DNA of 64,000 nucleotides from Balanoglossus misakiensis. Lineage: Eukaryota > Hemichordata. Shown here piece by piece: positions 45,881-61,470 of the stretch; within the stretch, counting starts at the first letter, position 1; the number at the start of each line of letters is the position of its first letter. The notes under the pieces were generated by a model. That model made no database searches, had not been told where the DNA came from, and saw only the letters and a program-made list of their open reading frames with translations. The translations under genes and the position numbers were made by a program. Where the stretch lies: NCBI GenBank assembly GCA_040954595.2, contig CM082585.2:1674001-1738000 (forward strand), written 5' to 3'.

Positions 45881-48800
45881 TGCGCAGAACACATAGATAG
45901 GCCTATGCGCATAAGAACGTTTTCCACTAGACCTTTTAGATCGACGGATAGTTCTAAAATTTCCATGGTTGTTTCCAAACAGCCTCGTTTATTTACCGAT
46001 TTCTGTTGTGAGGCGCTGAACACATGATAGGCCTATACGCATAAGAAAGTTTTCCACTATACTCTGTAGATCGACGGATAGTTGTAAAATTTCAATGGTT
46101 GCTTCCAAACAGCCTCGTTTATTTACCGAATTCTGTTGTGATGCGCAGAACACATGATAGGACTATGCGCATAAGAAATTTTTCCACTAGACTCTGTAGA
46201 TCGACGGGTAGTTCTAAAATTTCCATAGTTGCTTCCAAACAGCCTCGTTTATTTACCGAATTCTGTTGTTAGGCGCAGAACACGTGATAGGCCTATGCGC
46301 ATAAGAAAGTTTTCCACTAGACTCTGTAGATCGACGGATAGTTCTAAAATTGCCATGGTTGCTTCCAAACAGCCTCGTTAATTTACCGATTTCTGTTGTG
46401 AGGCGCAGAACACATGATAGGCCTATGCGCATAAGAAATTTTTCCACTAGACTCTGTAGATCGACGGATAGTTCTAAAATGTCCATGGTTGCTTCCAAAC
46501 AGCCTCGTTTATTTAATGAATTCTGTTGTGATGCGCAGAACACATGATAGGCCTATGCGCATAAGAATTTTTCCACTAGACTCTGTAGATCGACGGATAG
46601 TTCTAAAATATCCATACTTGCTTCCAAACAGCCTCGTTTATTTACCGAATTATGTTGTGAGGCGCAGAACACGTGATAGGCCTATGCGCATTAGAAAGTT
46701 TTCCACTAGACTCTGTAGATCGAGAGATAGTTCTAAAATTTCCAAGGTTGCTTCCAAACACAGTCTCGTTTGTTTACAAAAGTCTGCAGTGATGCGCAGA
46801 ACACATGATAGGCCTAGGCGCATAAGAAACTTTTTCACTGTAGATCGACGGATAGTTCTAAAATTTCCATAGACTCTGTAGATCGAGAGATAGTTCTAAA
46901 ATTTCCATGGTTGCTTCCAAACACAGCCTCGTTTGTTTACAAAATTCTTTTGTGATGCGCAGAACACATAGCTAGGCCTATGCGCATAAGAAAGTTTTCC
47001 ACTAGACTCTGTAGATCGACGGATAGTTCTAAAATTTCCATGGTTGTTTCCAAACAGCCTCGTTTATTTACCGATTTCTGTTGTGAGGCTCTGAACACAT
47101 AGATAGGCCTATGCGCATAAAAAAGTTTTCCACTAGACGCTGAAGGTCGACGGATAGTTCTAAAATTTCCATGGTTGCTTCCAAACAGCCTCGTTTATTT
47201 ACCGATTTCTGTTGTGAGGCGCAGAACACATGATAGGCCCATGCGCATAAGAAATTTTTCCACTAGACTCTGTAGATCGACGGATAGTTCTAAAATGTCC
47301 ATGGTTGCTTCCAAACAAAGCCTCGTTTGTTTACAAAATTCTGTTGTGATGCGCAGAACACATATATAGGCCTATGTGCATATGAACGTTTCCCACTATA
47401 CTCTGTAGATCGAGAGATAGTTCTAAAATTTCCATGTTTGCTTCCAAACAGCCTCGTTTATTTACGGAATTCTGTTTTGAGGCGCAGAACACATAGATAG
47501 GCATATGTGCATAAGAAAGTTTTCCACTATAGACTCTGTAGATCGAGAGATAGTTCTAAAATTTCCATGGTTGCTTCCAAACACAGCCTCGTTTGTTTAC
47601 AAAATTCTGTTGTGATGCGCAGAACACATATATAGGCCTATGCGCATAAGAACGTTTTCCACTAGACTCTGTAGATCGACGGATAGCTGTAAAATTTCCA
47701 TGGTTGCTTCCAAACTGCCTCGTTTATTTACCGATTTCTGTTGTGAGGCGCAGAACACATGATAGGCCTATGCGCATAAGACATTTTTCCACTAGACTCT
47801 GTAGATCGACGGATAGTTCTAAAATTTCCATGGTTGCTTCCAAACAGCCTCGTTTATTTACCGAATTCTGTTGTGAGGCGCAGAACACGTAATAGACCTA
47901 TGCGCATTAGAAAGTTTTCCACAAGACTCTGTAGATCGACGGATAGATGTAAAATGTCCACGGTTGCTTCCAAATACAGCCTCGTTTATTTACCGATTTC
48001 TGTTGTGATGCGCATAACACATATATAGGCCTATGCGCAAAAGAACGTTTTCCACTAGACTCTGTAGATCGACGGATAGCTGTAAAATTTCCATGTTTGC
48101 TTCCAAACAGCCTCGTTTATTTACGGAATTCTGTTGTGAGGCGCAGAACACGTAATAGGCCTATGCGCATACGACATTTTTCCACTAGACTCTGTAGATC
48201 GACGGATAGTTGTAAAATTTCCATGGTTGCTTCCAAACAACCTCGTTTGTTTACCGAATTCTGTTGTGATGCGCAGAACACATATATAGGCCTATGCGCA
48301 TAAGAACGTTTTCCACTAGACTCTGTAGATCGACGGATAGTTGTAAAATGTTCATGGTTGCTTCCAAATACAGCCTCGTTTATTTACCGATTTCTGTTAT
48401 GATGCGCATAACACATAGATAGGCCTATGCGCATTATAACGTTTTCCACTAGACTCTGTAGATCGACGGATAGTTGTAAAATTTCCATGGTTGCTTCCAA
48501 ACAGCCTCGTTTATTTACCGAATTCTGTTGTTAGGCGCAGAACACGTTATAGGCCTATGCGCATAAGAAAGTTTTCCACCAGACTCTGTAGATCGACGGA
48601 TTTTTGTAAAATTTCCATGGTTGCTTCCAAACAGCCTCGTTTATTTACCGAATTCTGTTGTTAGGCGCAGAACACGTTATAGGCCTATGCGCATAAGAAA
48701 GTTTTCCACCAGACTCTGTAGATGGACTGATAGTTGTAAAATTTCCATGGTTGCTTCCAAACAGCCTCGTTTATTTACTGATTTCTGTTGTGAGGCGCAG

Positions 48801-51800
48801 AACACATGATAGGCCAATGCGCATAAGACATTTTTCCACTAGACTCTGTAGATCGACGGATAGTTGTAAAATTTCCATGGTTGCTTCCAAACAACCTCGT
48901 TTGTTTACGAATTCTGTTGTGATGCGCAGAACACATATATAGGGCTATGCGCATAAGAAAGTTTTCCACCAGACTCCGTAGATCGACGGATAGTTGTAAA
49001 ATTTCCATGGTTGCTTCCAAACAGCCTCGTTTATTTACCGAATTCTGTTGTGAGGCGCAGAACACATAGATAGGCATATGTGCATAAGAAAGTTTTCCAC
49101 TATAGACTCTGTAGATCGAGAGATAGTTCTAAAATGTCCATGGTTGCTACCAAACACAGCCTCGTTTGTTTACAAAATTCTGTTGTGATGCGCAGAACAC
49201 ATAGATAGGCCTATGCGCATATGAACGTTTTCCACCATACACTGTAGATCGAGAGATAGTTCTAAAACTTCCATGTTTGCTTCCAAACAGCCTCGTTTAT
49301 TTGCGGAATTCTGTTTTGAGGCGCAGAACACATAGATAGGCATATGTGAATAAGAAAGTTTTCCACTATAGACTCTGTAGATCGAGAGATAGTTGTAAAA
49401 TTTCCATGGTTGCTTCCAAACAGCCTCGTTTATTTACCGATTTCTGTTGTGAGGCGCAGAACACATAGATAGGCCTATGCGCATAAAAAACTTTTCAACT
49501 TTAGATCAACGGATAGTTCTAAAATTTCCATGGTTGTTTCCAAACAGCCTCGTTTATTTACCGAATTCTGTTGTGATGCGTAGAACACATACATATGCCT
49601 ATGCGCATAAGAAAGTTTTCCACTAGACTCCGTAGATCGACGAATAGTTCTAAAATGTCCATGGTTGCTTCCAAACAAAGCCTGGTTTGTTTACAAAATT
49701 CTGTTGTGATGCGCAGAACACATAGATAGGCCTATGCGCATATGAACGTTTTCCACTATACTCTGTAGATCGAGAGATAGTTCTAAAATTTCCATGTTTG
49801 CTTCCAAACAGCCTCGTTTATTTACGGAATTCTGTTTTGAGGCGCAGAACACATAGATAGGCATATGTGCATAAGAAAGTTTTCCACTATAGACTCTGTA
49901 GATCGAGAGATAGTTCTAAAATGTCCATGGTTGCTTCCAAACACAGCCTCGTTTGTTTACAAAATTCTGTTGTGATGCGCAGAACACATATATAGGCCTA
50001 TGCGCATAAGAACGTTTTCCACTAGACTCTGTAGATCGACGGATAGCTGTAAAATTTCCATGGTTGCTTCCAAACTGCCTCGTTTATTTACCGATTTCTG
50101 TTGTGAGGCGCAGAACACATGATAGGCCTATGCGCATAAGACATTTTTCCACTAGACTCTGTAGATCGACGGATAGTTCTAAAATTTCCATGGTTGCTTC
50201 CAAACAGCCTCGTTTATTTACCGAATTCTGTTGTGAGGCGCAGAACACGTAATAGACCTATGCGCATTAGAAAGTTTTCCACAAGACTCTGTAGATCGAC
50301 GGATAGATGTAAAATGTCCACGGTTGCTTCCAAATACAGCCTCGTTTATTTACCGATTTCTGTTGTGATGCGCATAACACATATATAGGCCTATGCGCAA
50401 AAGAACGTTTTCCACTAGACTCTGTAGATCGACGGATAGCTGTAAAATTTCCATGTTTGCTTCCAAACAGCCTCGTTTATTTACGGAATTCTGTTGTGAG
50501 GCGCAGAACACGTAATAGGCCTATGCGCATTAGAAAGTTTTCCACAGGACTCTGTAGATCGACGGATAGTTGTAAAATGTCCATGGTTGCTTCCAAATAC
50601 AGCCTCGTTTATTTACCGATTTCTGTTGTGATGCGCATAACATATATATAGGCCTATGCGCAAAAGAACGTTTTCCACTAGACTCTGTAGATCGACGGAT
50701 AGCTGTAAAATTTCCATGTTTGCTTGCAAACAGCCTTGTTTATTTACGGAATTCTGTTTTGAGGCGCAGAACACATGATAGGCCTATGCGCATACGACAT
50801 TTTTCCACTAGACTCTGTAGATCGACGGATAGTTGTAAAATTTCCATGGTTGCTTCCAAACAACCTCGTTTGTTTACCGAATTCTGTTGTGATGCGCAGA
50901 ACACATGATAGGACTATGCGCATAAGAAATTTTTCCACTAGACTCTGTAGATCGACGGGTAGTTCTAAAATTTCCATAGTTGCTTCCAAACAGCCTCGTT
51001 TATTTACCGAATTCTGTTGTTAGGCGCAGAACACGTGATAGGCCTATGCGCATAAGAAAGTTTTCCACTAGACTCTGTAGATCGACGGATAGTTCTAAAA
51101 TTGCCATGGTTGCTTCCAAACAGCCTCGTTAATTTACCGATTTCTGTTGTGAGGCGCAGAACACATGATAGGCCTATGCGCATAAGAAATTTTTCCACTA
51201 GACTCTGTAGATCGACGGATAGTTCTAAAATGTCCATGGTTGCTTCCAAACAGCCTCGTTTATTTAATGAATTCTGTTGTGATGCGCAGAACACATGATA
51301 GGCCTATGCGCATAAGAATTTTTCCACTAGACTCTGTAGATCGACGGATAGTTCTAAAATATCCATACTTGCTTCCAAACAGCCTCGTTTATTTACCGAA
51401 TTATGTTGTGAGGCGCAGAACACGTGATAGGCCTATGCGCATTAGAAAGTTTTCCACTAGACTCTGTAGATCGAGAGATAGTTCTAAAATTTCCAAGGTT
51501 GCTTCCAAACACAGTCTCGTTTGTTTACAAAAGTCTGCAGTGATGCGCAGAACACATGATAGGCCTATGCGCATAAGAAACTTTTTCACTGTAGATCGAC
51601 GGATAGTTCTAAAATTTCCATAGACTCTGTAGATCGAGAGATAGTTCTAAAATTTCCATGGTTGTTTCCAAACAGCCTCGTTTATTTACCGAATTCTGTT
51701 GTGATGCGTAGAACACATACATATGCCTATGCGCATAAGAAAGTTTTCCACTAGACTCCGTAGATCGACGAATAGTTCTAAAATGTCCATGGTTGCTTCC

Positions 51801-53329
51801 AAACAAAGCCTGGTTTGTTTACAAAATTCTGTTGTGATGCGCAGAACACATAGATAGGCCTATGCGCATATGAACGTTTTCCACTATACTCTGTAGATCG
51901 AGAGATAGTTCTAAAATTTCCATGTTTGCTTCCAAACAGCCTCGTTTATTTACGGAATTCTGTTTTGAGGCGCTGAACACATGATAGGCCTATACGCATA
52001 AGAAAGTTTTCCACTATACTCTGTAGATCGACGGATAGTTGTAAAATTTCAATGGTTGCTTCCAAACAGCCTCGTTTATTTACCGAATTCTGTTGTGATG
52101 CGCAGAACACATGATAGGACTATGCGCATAAGAAATTTTTCCACTAGACTCTGTAGATCGACGGGTAGTTCTAAAATTTCCATAGTTGCTTCCAAACAGC
52201 CTCGTTTATTTACCGAATTCTGTTGTTAGGCGCAGAACACGTGATAGGCCTATGCGCATAAGAAAGTTTTCCACTAGACTCTGTAGATCGACGGATAGTT
52301 CTAAAATTGCCATGGTTGCTTCCAAACAGCCTCGTTAATTTACCGATTTCTGTTGTGAGGCGCAGAACACATGATAGGCCTATGCGCATAAGAAATTTTT
52401 CCACTAGACTCTGTAGATCGACGGATAGTTCTAAAATGTCCATGGTTGCTTCCAAACAGCCTCGTTTATTTAATGAATTCTGTTGTGATGCGCAGAACAC
52501 ATGATAGGCCTATGCGCATAAGAATTTTTCCACTAGACTCTGTAGATCGACGGATAGTTCTAAAATATCCATACTTGCTTCCAAACAGCCTCGTTTATTT
52601 ACCGAATTATGTTGTGAGGCGCAGAACACGTGATAGGCCTATGCGCATTAGAAAGTTTTCCACTAGACTCTGTAGATCGAGAGATAGTTCTAAAATTTCC
52701 AAGGTTGCTTCCAAACACAGTCTCGTTTGTTTACAAAAGTCTGCAGTGATGCGCAGAACACATGATAGGCCTATGCGCATAAGAAACTTTTTCACTGTAG
52801 ATCGACGGATAGTTCTAAAATTTCCATAGACTCTGTAGATCGAGAGATAGTTCTAAAATTTCCATGGTTGCTTCCAAACACAGCCTCGTTTGTTTACAAA
52901 ATTCTTTTGTGATGCGCAGAACACATAGCTAGGCCTATGCGCATAAGAAAGTTTTCCACTAGACTCTGTAGATCGACGGATAGTTCTAAAATTTCCATGG
53001 TTGTTTCCAAACAGCCTCGTTTATTTACCGATTTCTGTTGTGAGGCTCTGAACACATAGATAGGCCTATGCGCATAAAAAAGTTTTCCACTAGACGCTGA
53101 AGGTCGACGGATAGTTCTAAAATTTCCATGGTTGCTTCCAAACAGCCTCGTTTATTTACCGATTTCTGTTGTGAGGCGCAGAACACATGATAGGCCCATG
53201 CGCATAAGAAATTTTTCCACTAGACTCTGTAGATCGACGGATAGTTCTAAAATGTCCATGGTTGCTTCCAAACAAAGCCTCGTTTGTTTACAAAATTCTG
53301 TTGTGATGCGCAGAACACATATATAGGCC

Positions 53330-56300
53330 TATGTGCATATGAACGTTTCCCACTATACTCTGTAGATCGAGAGATAGTTCTAAAATTTCCATGTTTGCTT
53401 CCAAACAGCCTCGTTTATTTACGGAATTCTGTTTTGAGGCGCAGAACACATAGATAGGCATATGTGCATAAGAAAGTTTTCCACTATAGACTCTGTAGAT
53501 CGAGAGATAGTTCTAAAATTTCCATGGTTGCTTCCAAACACAGCCTCGTTTGTTTACAAAATTCTGTTGTGATGCGCAGAACACATATATAGGCCTATGC
53601 GCATAAGAACGTTTTCCACTAGACTCTGTAGATCGACGGATAGCTGTAAAATTTCCATGGTTGCTTCCAAACTGCCTCGTTTATTTACCGATTTCTGTTG
53701 TGAGGCGCAGAACACATGATAGGCCTATGCGCATAAGACATTTTTCCACTAGACTCTGTAGATCGACGGATAGTTCTAAAATTTCCATGGTTGCTTCCAA
53801 ACAGCCTCGTTTATTTACCGAATTCTGTTGTGAGGCGCAGAACACGTAATAGACCTATGCGCATTAGAAAGTTTTCCACAAGACTCTGTAGATCGACGGA
53901 TAGATGTAAAATGTCCACGGTTGCTTCCAAATACAGCCTCGTTTATTTACCGATTTCTGTTGTGATGCGCATAACACATATATAGGCCTATGCGCAAAAG
54001 AACGTTTTCCACTAGACTCTGTAGATCGACGGATAGCTGTAAAATTTCCATGTTTGCTTCCAAACAGCCTCGTTTATTTACGGAATTCTGTTGTGAGGCG
54101 CAGAACACGTAATAGGCCTATGCGCATTAGAAAGTTTTCCACAGGACTCTGTAGATCGACGGATAGTTGTAAAATGTCCATGGTTGCTTCCAAATACAGC
54201 CTCGTTTATTTACCGATTTCTGTTGTGATGCGCATAACATATATATAGGCCTATGCGCAAAAGAACGTTTTCCACTAGACTCTGTAGATCGACGGATAGC
54301 TGTAAAATTTCCATGTTTGCTTGCAAACAGCCTTGTTTATTTACGGAATTCTGTTTTGAGGCGCAGAACACATGATAGGCCTATGCGCATACGACATTTT
54401 TCCACTAGACTCTGTAGATCGACGGATAGTTGTAAAATTTCCATGGTTGCTTCCAAACAACCTCGTTTGTTTACCGAATTCTGTTGTGATGCGCAGAACA
54501 CATATATAGGCCTATGCGCATAAGAACGTTTTCCACTAGACTCTGTAGATCGACGGATAGTTGTAAAATGTTCATGGTTGCTTCCAAATACAGCCTCGTT
54601 TATTTACCGATTTCTGTTGTGATGCGCATAACACATAGATAGGCCTATGCGCATTATAACGTTTTCCACTAGACTCTGTAGATCGACGGATTGTTGTAAA
54701 ATTTCCATGGTTGCTTCCAAACAGCCTCGTTTATTTACCGAATTCTGTTGTTAGGCGCAGAACACGTTATAGGCCTATGCGCATAAGAAAGTTTTCCACC
54801 AGACTCTGTAGATCGACGGATTTTTGTAAAATTTCCATGGTTGCTTCCAAACAGCCTCGTTTATTTACCGAATTCTGTTGTTAGGCGCAGAACACGTTAT
54901 AGGCCTATGCGCATAAGAAAGTTTTCCACCAGACTCTGTAGATGGACTGATAGTTGTAAAATTTCCATGGTTGCTTCCAAACAGCCTCGTTTATTTACTG
55001 ATTTCTGTTGTGAGGCGCAGAACACATGATAGGCCAATGCGCATAAGACATTTTTCCACTAGACTCTGTAGATCGACGGATAGTTGTAAAATTTCCATGG
55101 TTGCTTCCAAACAACCTCGTTTGTTTACGAATTCTGTTGTGATGCGCAGAACACATATATAGGGCTATGCGCATAAGAAAGTTTTCCACCAGACTCCGTA
55201 GATCGACGGATAGTTGTAAAATTTCCATGGTTGCTTCCAAACAGCCTCGTTTATTTACCGAATTCTGTTGTGAGGCGCAGAACACATAGATAGGCATATG
55301 TGCATAAGAAAGTTTTCCACTATAGACTCTGTAGATCGAGAGATAGTTCTAAAATGTCCATGGTTGCTACCAAACACAGCCTCGTTTGTTTACAAAATTC
55401 TGTTGTGATGCGCAGAACACATAGATAGGCCTATGCGCATATGAACGTTTTCCACCATACACTGTAGATCGAGAGATAGTTCTAAAACTTCCATGTTTGC
55501 TTCCAAACAGCCTCGTTTATTTGCGGAATTCTGTTTTGAGGCGCAGAACACATAGATAGGCATATGTGAATAAGAAAGTTTTCCACTATAGACTCTGTAG
55601 ATCGAGAGATAGTTGTAAAATTTCCATGGTTGCTTCCAAACAGCCTCGTTTATTTACCGATTTCTGTTGTGAGGCGCAGAACACATAGATAGGCCTATGC
55701 GCATAAAAAACTTTTCAACTTTAGATCAACGGATAGTTCTAAAATTTCCATGGTTGTTTCCAAACAGCCTCGTTTATTTACCGAATTCTGTTGTGATGCG
55801 TAGAACACATACATATGCCTATGCGCATAAGAAAGTTTTCCACTAGACTCCGTAGATCGACGAATAGTTCTAAAATGTCCATGGTTGCTTCCAAACAAAG
55901 CCTGGTTTGTTTACAAAATTCTGTTGTGATGCGCAGAACACATAGATAGGCCTATGCGCATATGAACGTTTTCCACTATACTCTGTAGATCGAGAGATAG
56001 TTCTAAAATTTCCATGTTTGCTTCCAAACAGCCTCGTTTATTTACGGAATTCTGTTTTGAGGCGCAGAACACATAGATAGGCATATGTGCATAAGAAAGT
56101 TTTCCACTATAGACTCTGTAGATCGAGAGATAGTTCTAAAATGTCCATGGTTGCTTCCAAACACAGCCTCGTTTGTTTACAAAATTCTGTTGTGATGCGC
56201 AGAACACATATATAGGCCTATGCGCATAAGAACGTTTTCCACTAGACTCTGTAGATCGACGGATAGCTGTAAAATTTCCATGGTTGCTTCCAAACTGCCT

Positions 56301-59300
56301 CGTTTATTTACCGATTTCTGTTGTGAGGCGCAGAACACATGATAGGCCTATGCGCATAAGACATTTTTCCACTAGACTCTGTAGATCGACGGATAGTTCT
56401 AAAATTTCCATGGTTGCTTCCAAACAGCCTCGTTTATTTACCGAATTCTGTTGTGAGGCGCAGAACACGTAATAGACCTATGCGCATTAGAAAGTTTTCC
56501 ACAAGACTCTGTAGATCGACGGATAGATGTAAAATGTCCACGGTTGCTTCCAAATACAGCCTCGTTTATTTACCGATTTCTGTTGTGATGCGCATAACAC
56601 ATATATAGGCCTATGCGCAAAAGAACGTTTTCCACTAGACTCTGTAGATCGACGGATAGCTGTAAAATTTCCATGTTTGCTTCCAAACAGCCTCGTTTAT
56701 TTACGGAATTCTGTTGTGAGGCGCAGAACACGTAATAGGCCTATGCGCATTAGAAAGTTTTCCACAGGACTCTGTAGATCGACGGATAGTTGTAAAATGT
56801 CCATGGTTGCTTCCAAATACAGCCTCGTTTATTTACCGATTTCTGTTGTGATGCGCATAACATATATATAGGCCTATGCGCAAAAGAACGTTTTCCACTA
56901 GACTCTGTAGATCGACGGATAGCTGTAAAATTTCCATGTTTGCTTGCAAACAGCCTTGTTTATTTACGGAATTCTGTTTTGAGGCGCAGAACACATGATA
57001 GGCCTATGCGCATACGACATTTTTCCACTAGACTCTGTAGATCGACGGATAGTTGTAAAATTTCCATGGTTGCTTCCAAACAACCTCGTTTGTTTACCGA
57101 ATTCTGTTGTGATGCGCAGAACACATATATAGGCCTATGCGCATAAGAACGTTTTCCACTAGACTCTGTAGATCGACGGATAGTTGTAAAATGTTCATGG
57201 TTGCTTCCAAATACAGCCTCGTTTATTTACCGATTTCTGTTGTGATGCGCATAACACATATATAGGCCTATGCGCATTATAACGTTTTCCACTAGACTCT
57301 GTAGATCGACGGATAGTTGTAAAATTTCCATGGTTGCTTCCAAACAGCCTCGTTTATTTACCGAATTCTGTTGTTAGGCGCAGAACACGTTATAGGCCTA
57401 TGCGCATAAGAAAGTTTTCCACCAGACTCTGTAGATCGACGGATTTTTGTAAAATTTCCATGGTTGCTTCCAAACAGCCTCGTTTATTTACCGAATTCTG
57501 TTGTTAGGCGCAGAACACGTTATAGGCCTATGCGCATAAGAAAGTTTTCCACCAGACTCTGTAGATGGACTGATAGTTGTAAAATTTCCATGGTTGCTTC
57601 CAAACAGCCTCGTTTATTTACTGATTTCTGTTGTGAGGCGCAGAACACATGATAGGCCAATGCGCATAAGACATTTTTCCACTAGACTCTGTAGATCGAC
57701 GGATAGTTGTAAAATTTCCATGGTTGCTTCCAAACAACCTCGTTTGTTTACGAATTCTGTTGTGATGCGCAGAACACATATATAGGGCTATGCGCATAAG
57801 AAAGTTTTCCACCAGACTCCGTAGATCGACGGATAGTTGTAAAATTTCCATGGTTGCTTCCAAACAGCCTCGTTTATTTACCGAATTCTGTTGTGAGGCG
57901 CAGAACACATAGATAGGCATATGTGCATAAGAAAGTTTTCCACTATAGACTCTGTAGATCGAGAGATAGTTCTAAAATGTCCATGGTTGCTACCAAACAC
58001 AGCCTCGTTTGTTTACAAAATTCTGTTGTGATGCGCAGAACACATAGATAGGCCTATGCGCATATGAACGTTTTCCACCATACACTGTAGATCGAGAGAT
58101 AGTTCTAAAACTTCCATGTTTGCTTCCAAACAGCCTCGTTTATTTGCGGAATTCTGTTTTGAGGCGCAGAACACATAGATAGGCATATGTGAATAAGAAA
58201 GTTTTCCACTATAGACTCTGTAGATCGAGAGATAGTTGTAAAATTTCCATGGTTGCTTCCAAACAGCCTCGTTTATTTACCGATTTCTGTTGTGAGGCGC
58301 AGAACACATAGATAGGCCTATGCGCATAAAAAACTTTTCAACTTTAGATCAACGGATAGTTCTAAAATTTCCATGGTTGTTTCCAAACAGCCTCGTTTAT
58401 TTACCGAATTCTGTTGTGATGCGTAGAACACATACATATGCCTATGCGCATAAGAAAGTTTTCCACTAGACTCCGTAGATCGACGAATAGTTCTAAAATG
58501 TCCATGGTTGCTTCCAAACAAAGCCTGGTTTGTTTACAAAATTCTGTTGTGATGCGCAGAACACATAGATAGGCCTATGCGCATATGAACGTTTTCCACT
58601 ATACTCTGTAGATCGAGAGATAGTTCTAAAATTTCCATGTTTGCTTCCAAACAGCCTCGTTTATTTACGGAATTCTGTTTTGAGGCGCAGAACACATAGA
58701 TAGGCATATGTGCATAAGAAAGTTTTCCACTATAGACTCTGTAGATCGAGAGATAGTTCTAAAATGTCCATGGTTGCTTCCAAACACAGCCTCGTTTGTT
58801 TACAAAATTCTGTTGTGATGCGCAGAACACATATATAGGCCTATGCGCATAAGAACGTTTTCCACTAGACTCTGTAGATCGACGGATAGCTGTAAAATTT
58901 CCATGGTTGCTTCCAAACTGCCTCGTTTATTTACCGATTTCTGTTGTGAGGCGCAGAACACATGATAGGCCTATGCGCATAAGACATTTTTCCACTAGAC
59001 TCTGTAGATCGACGGATAGTTCTAAAATTTCCATGGTTGCTTCCAAACAGCCTCGTTTATTTACCGAATTCTGTTGTGAGGCGCAGAACACGTAATAGAC
59101 CTATGCGCATTAGAAAGTTTTCCACAAGACTCTGTAGATCGACGGATAGATGTAAAATGTCCACGGTTGCTTCCAAATACAGCCTCGTTTATTTACCGAT
59201 TTCTGTTGTGATGCGCATAACACATATATAGGCCTATGCGCAAAAGAACGTTTTCCACTAGACTCTGTAGATCGACGGATAGCTGTAAAATTTCCATGTT

Positions 59301-61470
59301 TGCTTCCAAACAGCCTCGTTTATTTACGGAATTCTGTTGTGAGGCGCAGAACACGTAATAGGCCTATGCGCATTAGAAAGTTTTCCACAGGACTCTGTAG
59401 ATCGACGGATAGTTGTAAAATGTCCATGGTTGCTTCCAAATACAGCCTCGTTTATTTACCGATTTCTGTTGTGATGCGCATAACATATATATAGGCCTAT
59501 GCGCAAAAGAACGTTTTCCACTAGACTCTGTAGATCGACGGATAGCTGTAAAATTTCCATGTTTGCTTGCAAACAGCCTTGTTTATTTACGGAATTCTGT
59601 TTTGAGGCGCAGAACACATGATAGGCCTATGCGCATACGACATTTTTCCACTAGACTCTGTAGATCGACGGATAGTTGTAAAATTTCCATGGTTGCTTCC
59701 AAACAACCTCGTTTGTTTACCGAATTCTGTTGTGATGCGCAGAACACATATATAGGCCTATGCGCATAAGAACGTTTTCCACTAGACTCTGTAGATCGAC
59801 GGATAGTTGTAAAATGTTCATGGTTGCTTCCAAATACAGCCTCGTTTATTTACCGATTTCTGTTGTGATGCGCATAACACATAGATAGGCCTATGCGCAT
59901 TATAACGTTTTCCACTAGACTCTGTAGATCGACGGATAGTTGTAAAATTTCCATGGTTGCTTCCAAACAGCCTCGTTTATTTACCGAATTCTGTTGTTAG
60001 GCGCAGAACACGTTATAGGCCTATGCGCATAAGAAAGTTTTCCACCAGACTCTGTAGATCGACGGATTTTTGTAAAATTTCCATGGTTGCTTCCAAACAG
60101 CCTCGTTTATTTACCGAATTCTGTTGTTAGGCGCAGAACACGTTATAGGCCTATGCGCATAAGAAAGTTTTCCACCAGACTCTGTAGATGGACTGATAGT
60201 TGTAAAATTTCCATGGTTGCTTCCAAACAGCCTCGTTTATTTACTGATTTCTGTTGTGAGGCGCAGAACACATGATAGGCCAATGCGCATAAGACATTTT
60301 TCCACTAGACTCTGTAGATCGACGGATAGTTGTAAAATTTCCATGGTTGCTTCCAAACAACCTCGTTTGTTTACGAATTCTGTTGTGATGCGCAGAACAC
60401 ATATATAGGGCTATGCGCATAAGAAAGTTTTCCACCAGACTCCGTAGATCGACGGATAGTTGTAAAATTTCCATGGTTGCTTCCAAACAGCCTCGTTTAT
60501 TTACCGAATTCTGTTGTGAGGCGCAGAACACATAGATAGGCATATGTGCATAAGAAAGTTTTCCACTATAGACTCTGTAGATCGAGAGATAGTTCTAAAA
60601 TGTCCATGGTTGCTACCAAACACAGCCTCGTTTGTTTACAAAATTCTGTTGTGATGCGCAGAACACATAGATAGGCCTATGCGCATATGAACGTTTTCCA
60701 CCATACACTGTAGATCGAGAGATAGTTCTAAAACTTCCATGTTTGCTTCCAAACAGCCTCGTTTATTTGCGGAATTCTGTTTTGAGGCGCAGAACACATA
60801 GATAGGCATATGTGAATAAGAAAGTTTTCCACTATAGACTCTGTAGATCGAGAGATAGTTGTAAAATTTCCATGGTTGCTTCCAAACAGCCTCGTTTATT
60901 TACCGATTTCTGTTGTGAGGCGCAGAACACATAGATAGGCCTATGCGCATAAAAAACTTTTCAACTTTAGATCAACGGATAGTTCTAAAATTTCCATGGT
61001 TGTTTCCAAACAGCCTCGTTTATTTACCGAATTCTGTTGTGATGCGTAGAACACATACATATGCCTATGCGCATAAGAAAGTTTTCCACTAGACTCCGTA
61101 GATCGACGAATAGTTCTAAAATGTCCATGGTTGCTTCCAAACAAAGCCTGGTTTGTTTACAAAATTCTGTTGTGATGCGCAGAACACATAGATAGGCCTA
61201 TGCGCATATGAACGTTTTCCACTATACTCTGTAGATCGAGAGATAGTTCTAAAATTTCCATGTTTGCTTCCAAACAGCCTCGTTTATTTACGGAATTCTG
61301 TTTTGAGGCGCAGAACACATAGATAGGCATATGTGCATAAGAAAGTTTTCCACTATAGACTCTGTAGATCGAGAGATAGTTCTAAAATGTCCATGGTTGC
61401 TTCCAAACACAGCCTCGTTTGTTTACAAAATTCTGTTGTGATGCGCAGAACACATATATAGGCCTATGCG
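53330..61470. repeat. 2,623-bp higher-order repeat, about three tandem copies
   Basis: Landmark monomers recur at exactly 2,623-bp spacing: the AAACTGCCTCG unit at 53661, 56284 and 58907; the GCTTGCAAACAGCCTTG unit at 54317, 56940 and 59563; and the GATGGACTGATAG unit near 54942, 57565 and 60188. Each period holds about 20 monomers. Copies differ at only a few bases, for example CACATAGATAGG (54630) versus CACATATATAGG (57253), and GGATTGTTG (54689) versus GGATAGTTG. An earlier partial copy is at about 48165-50710. Confidence 0.9.
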
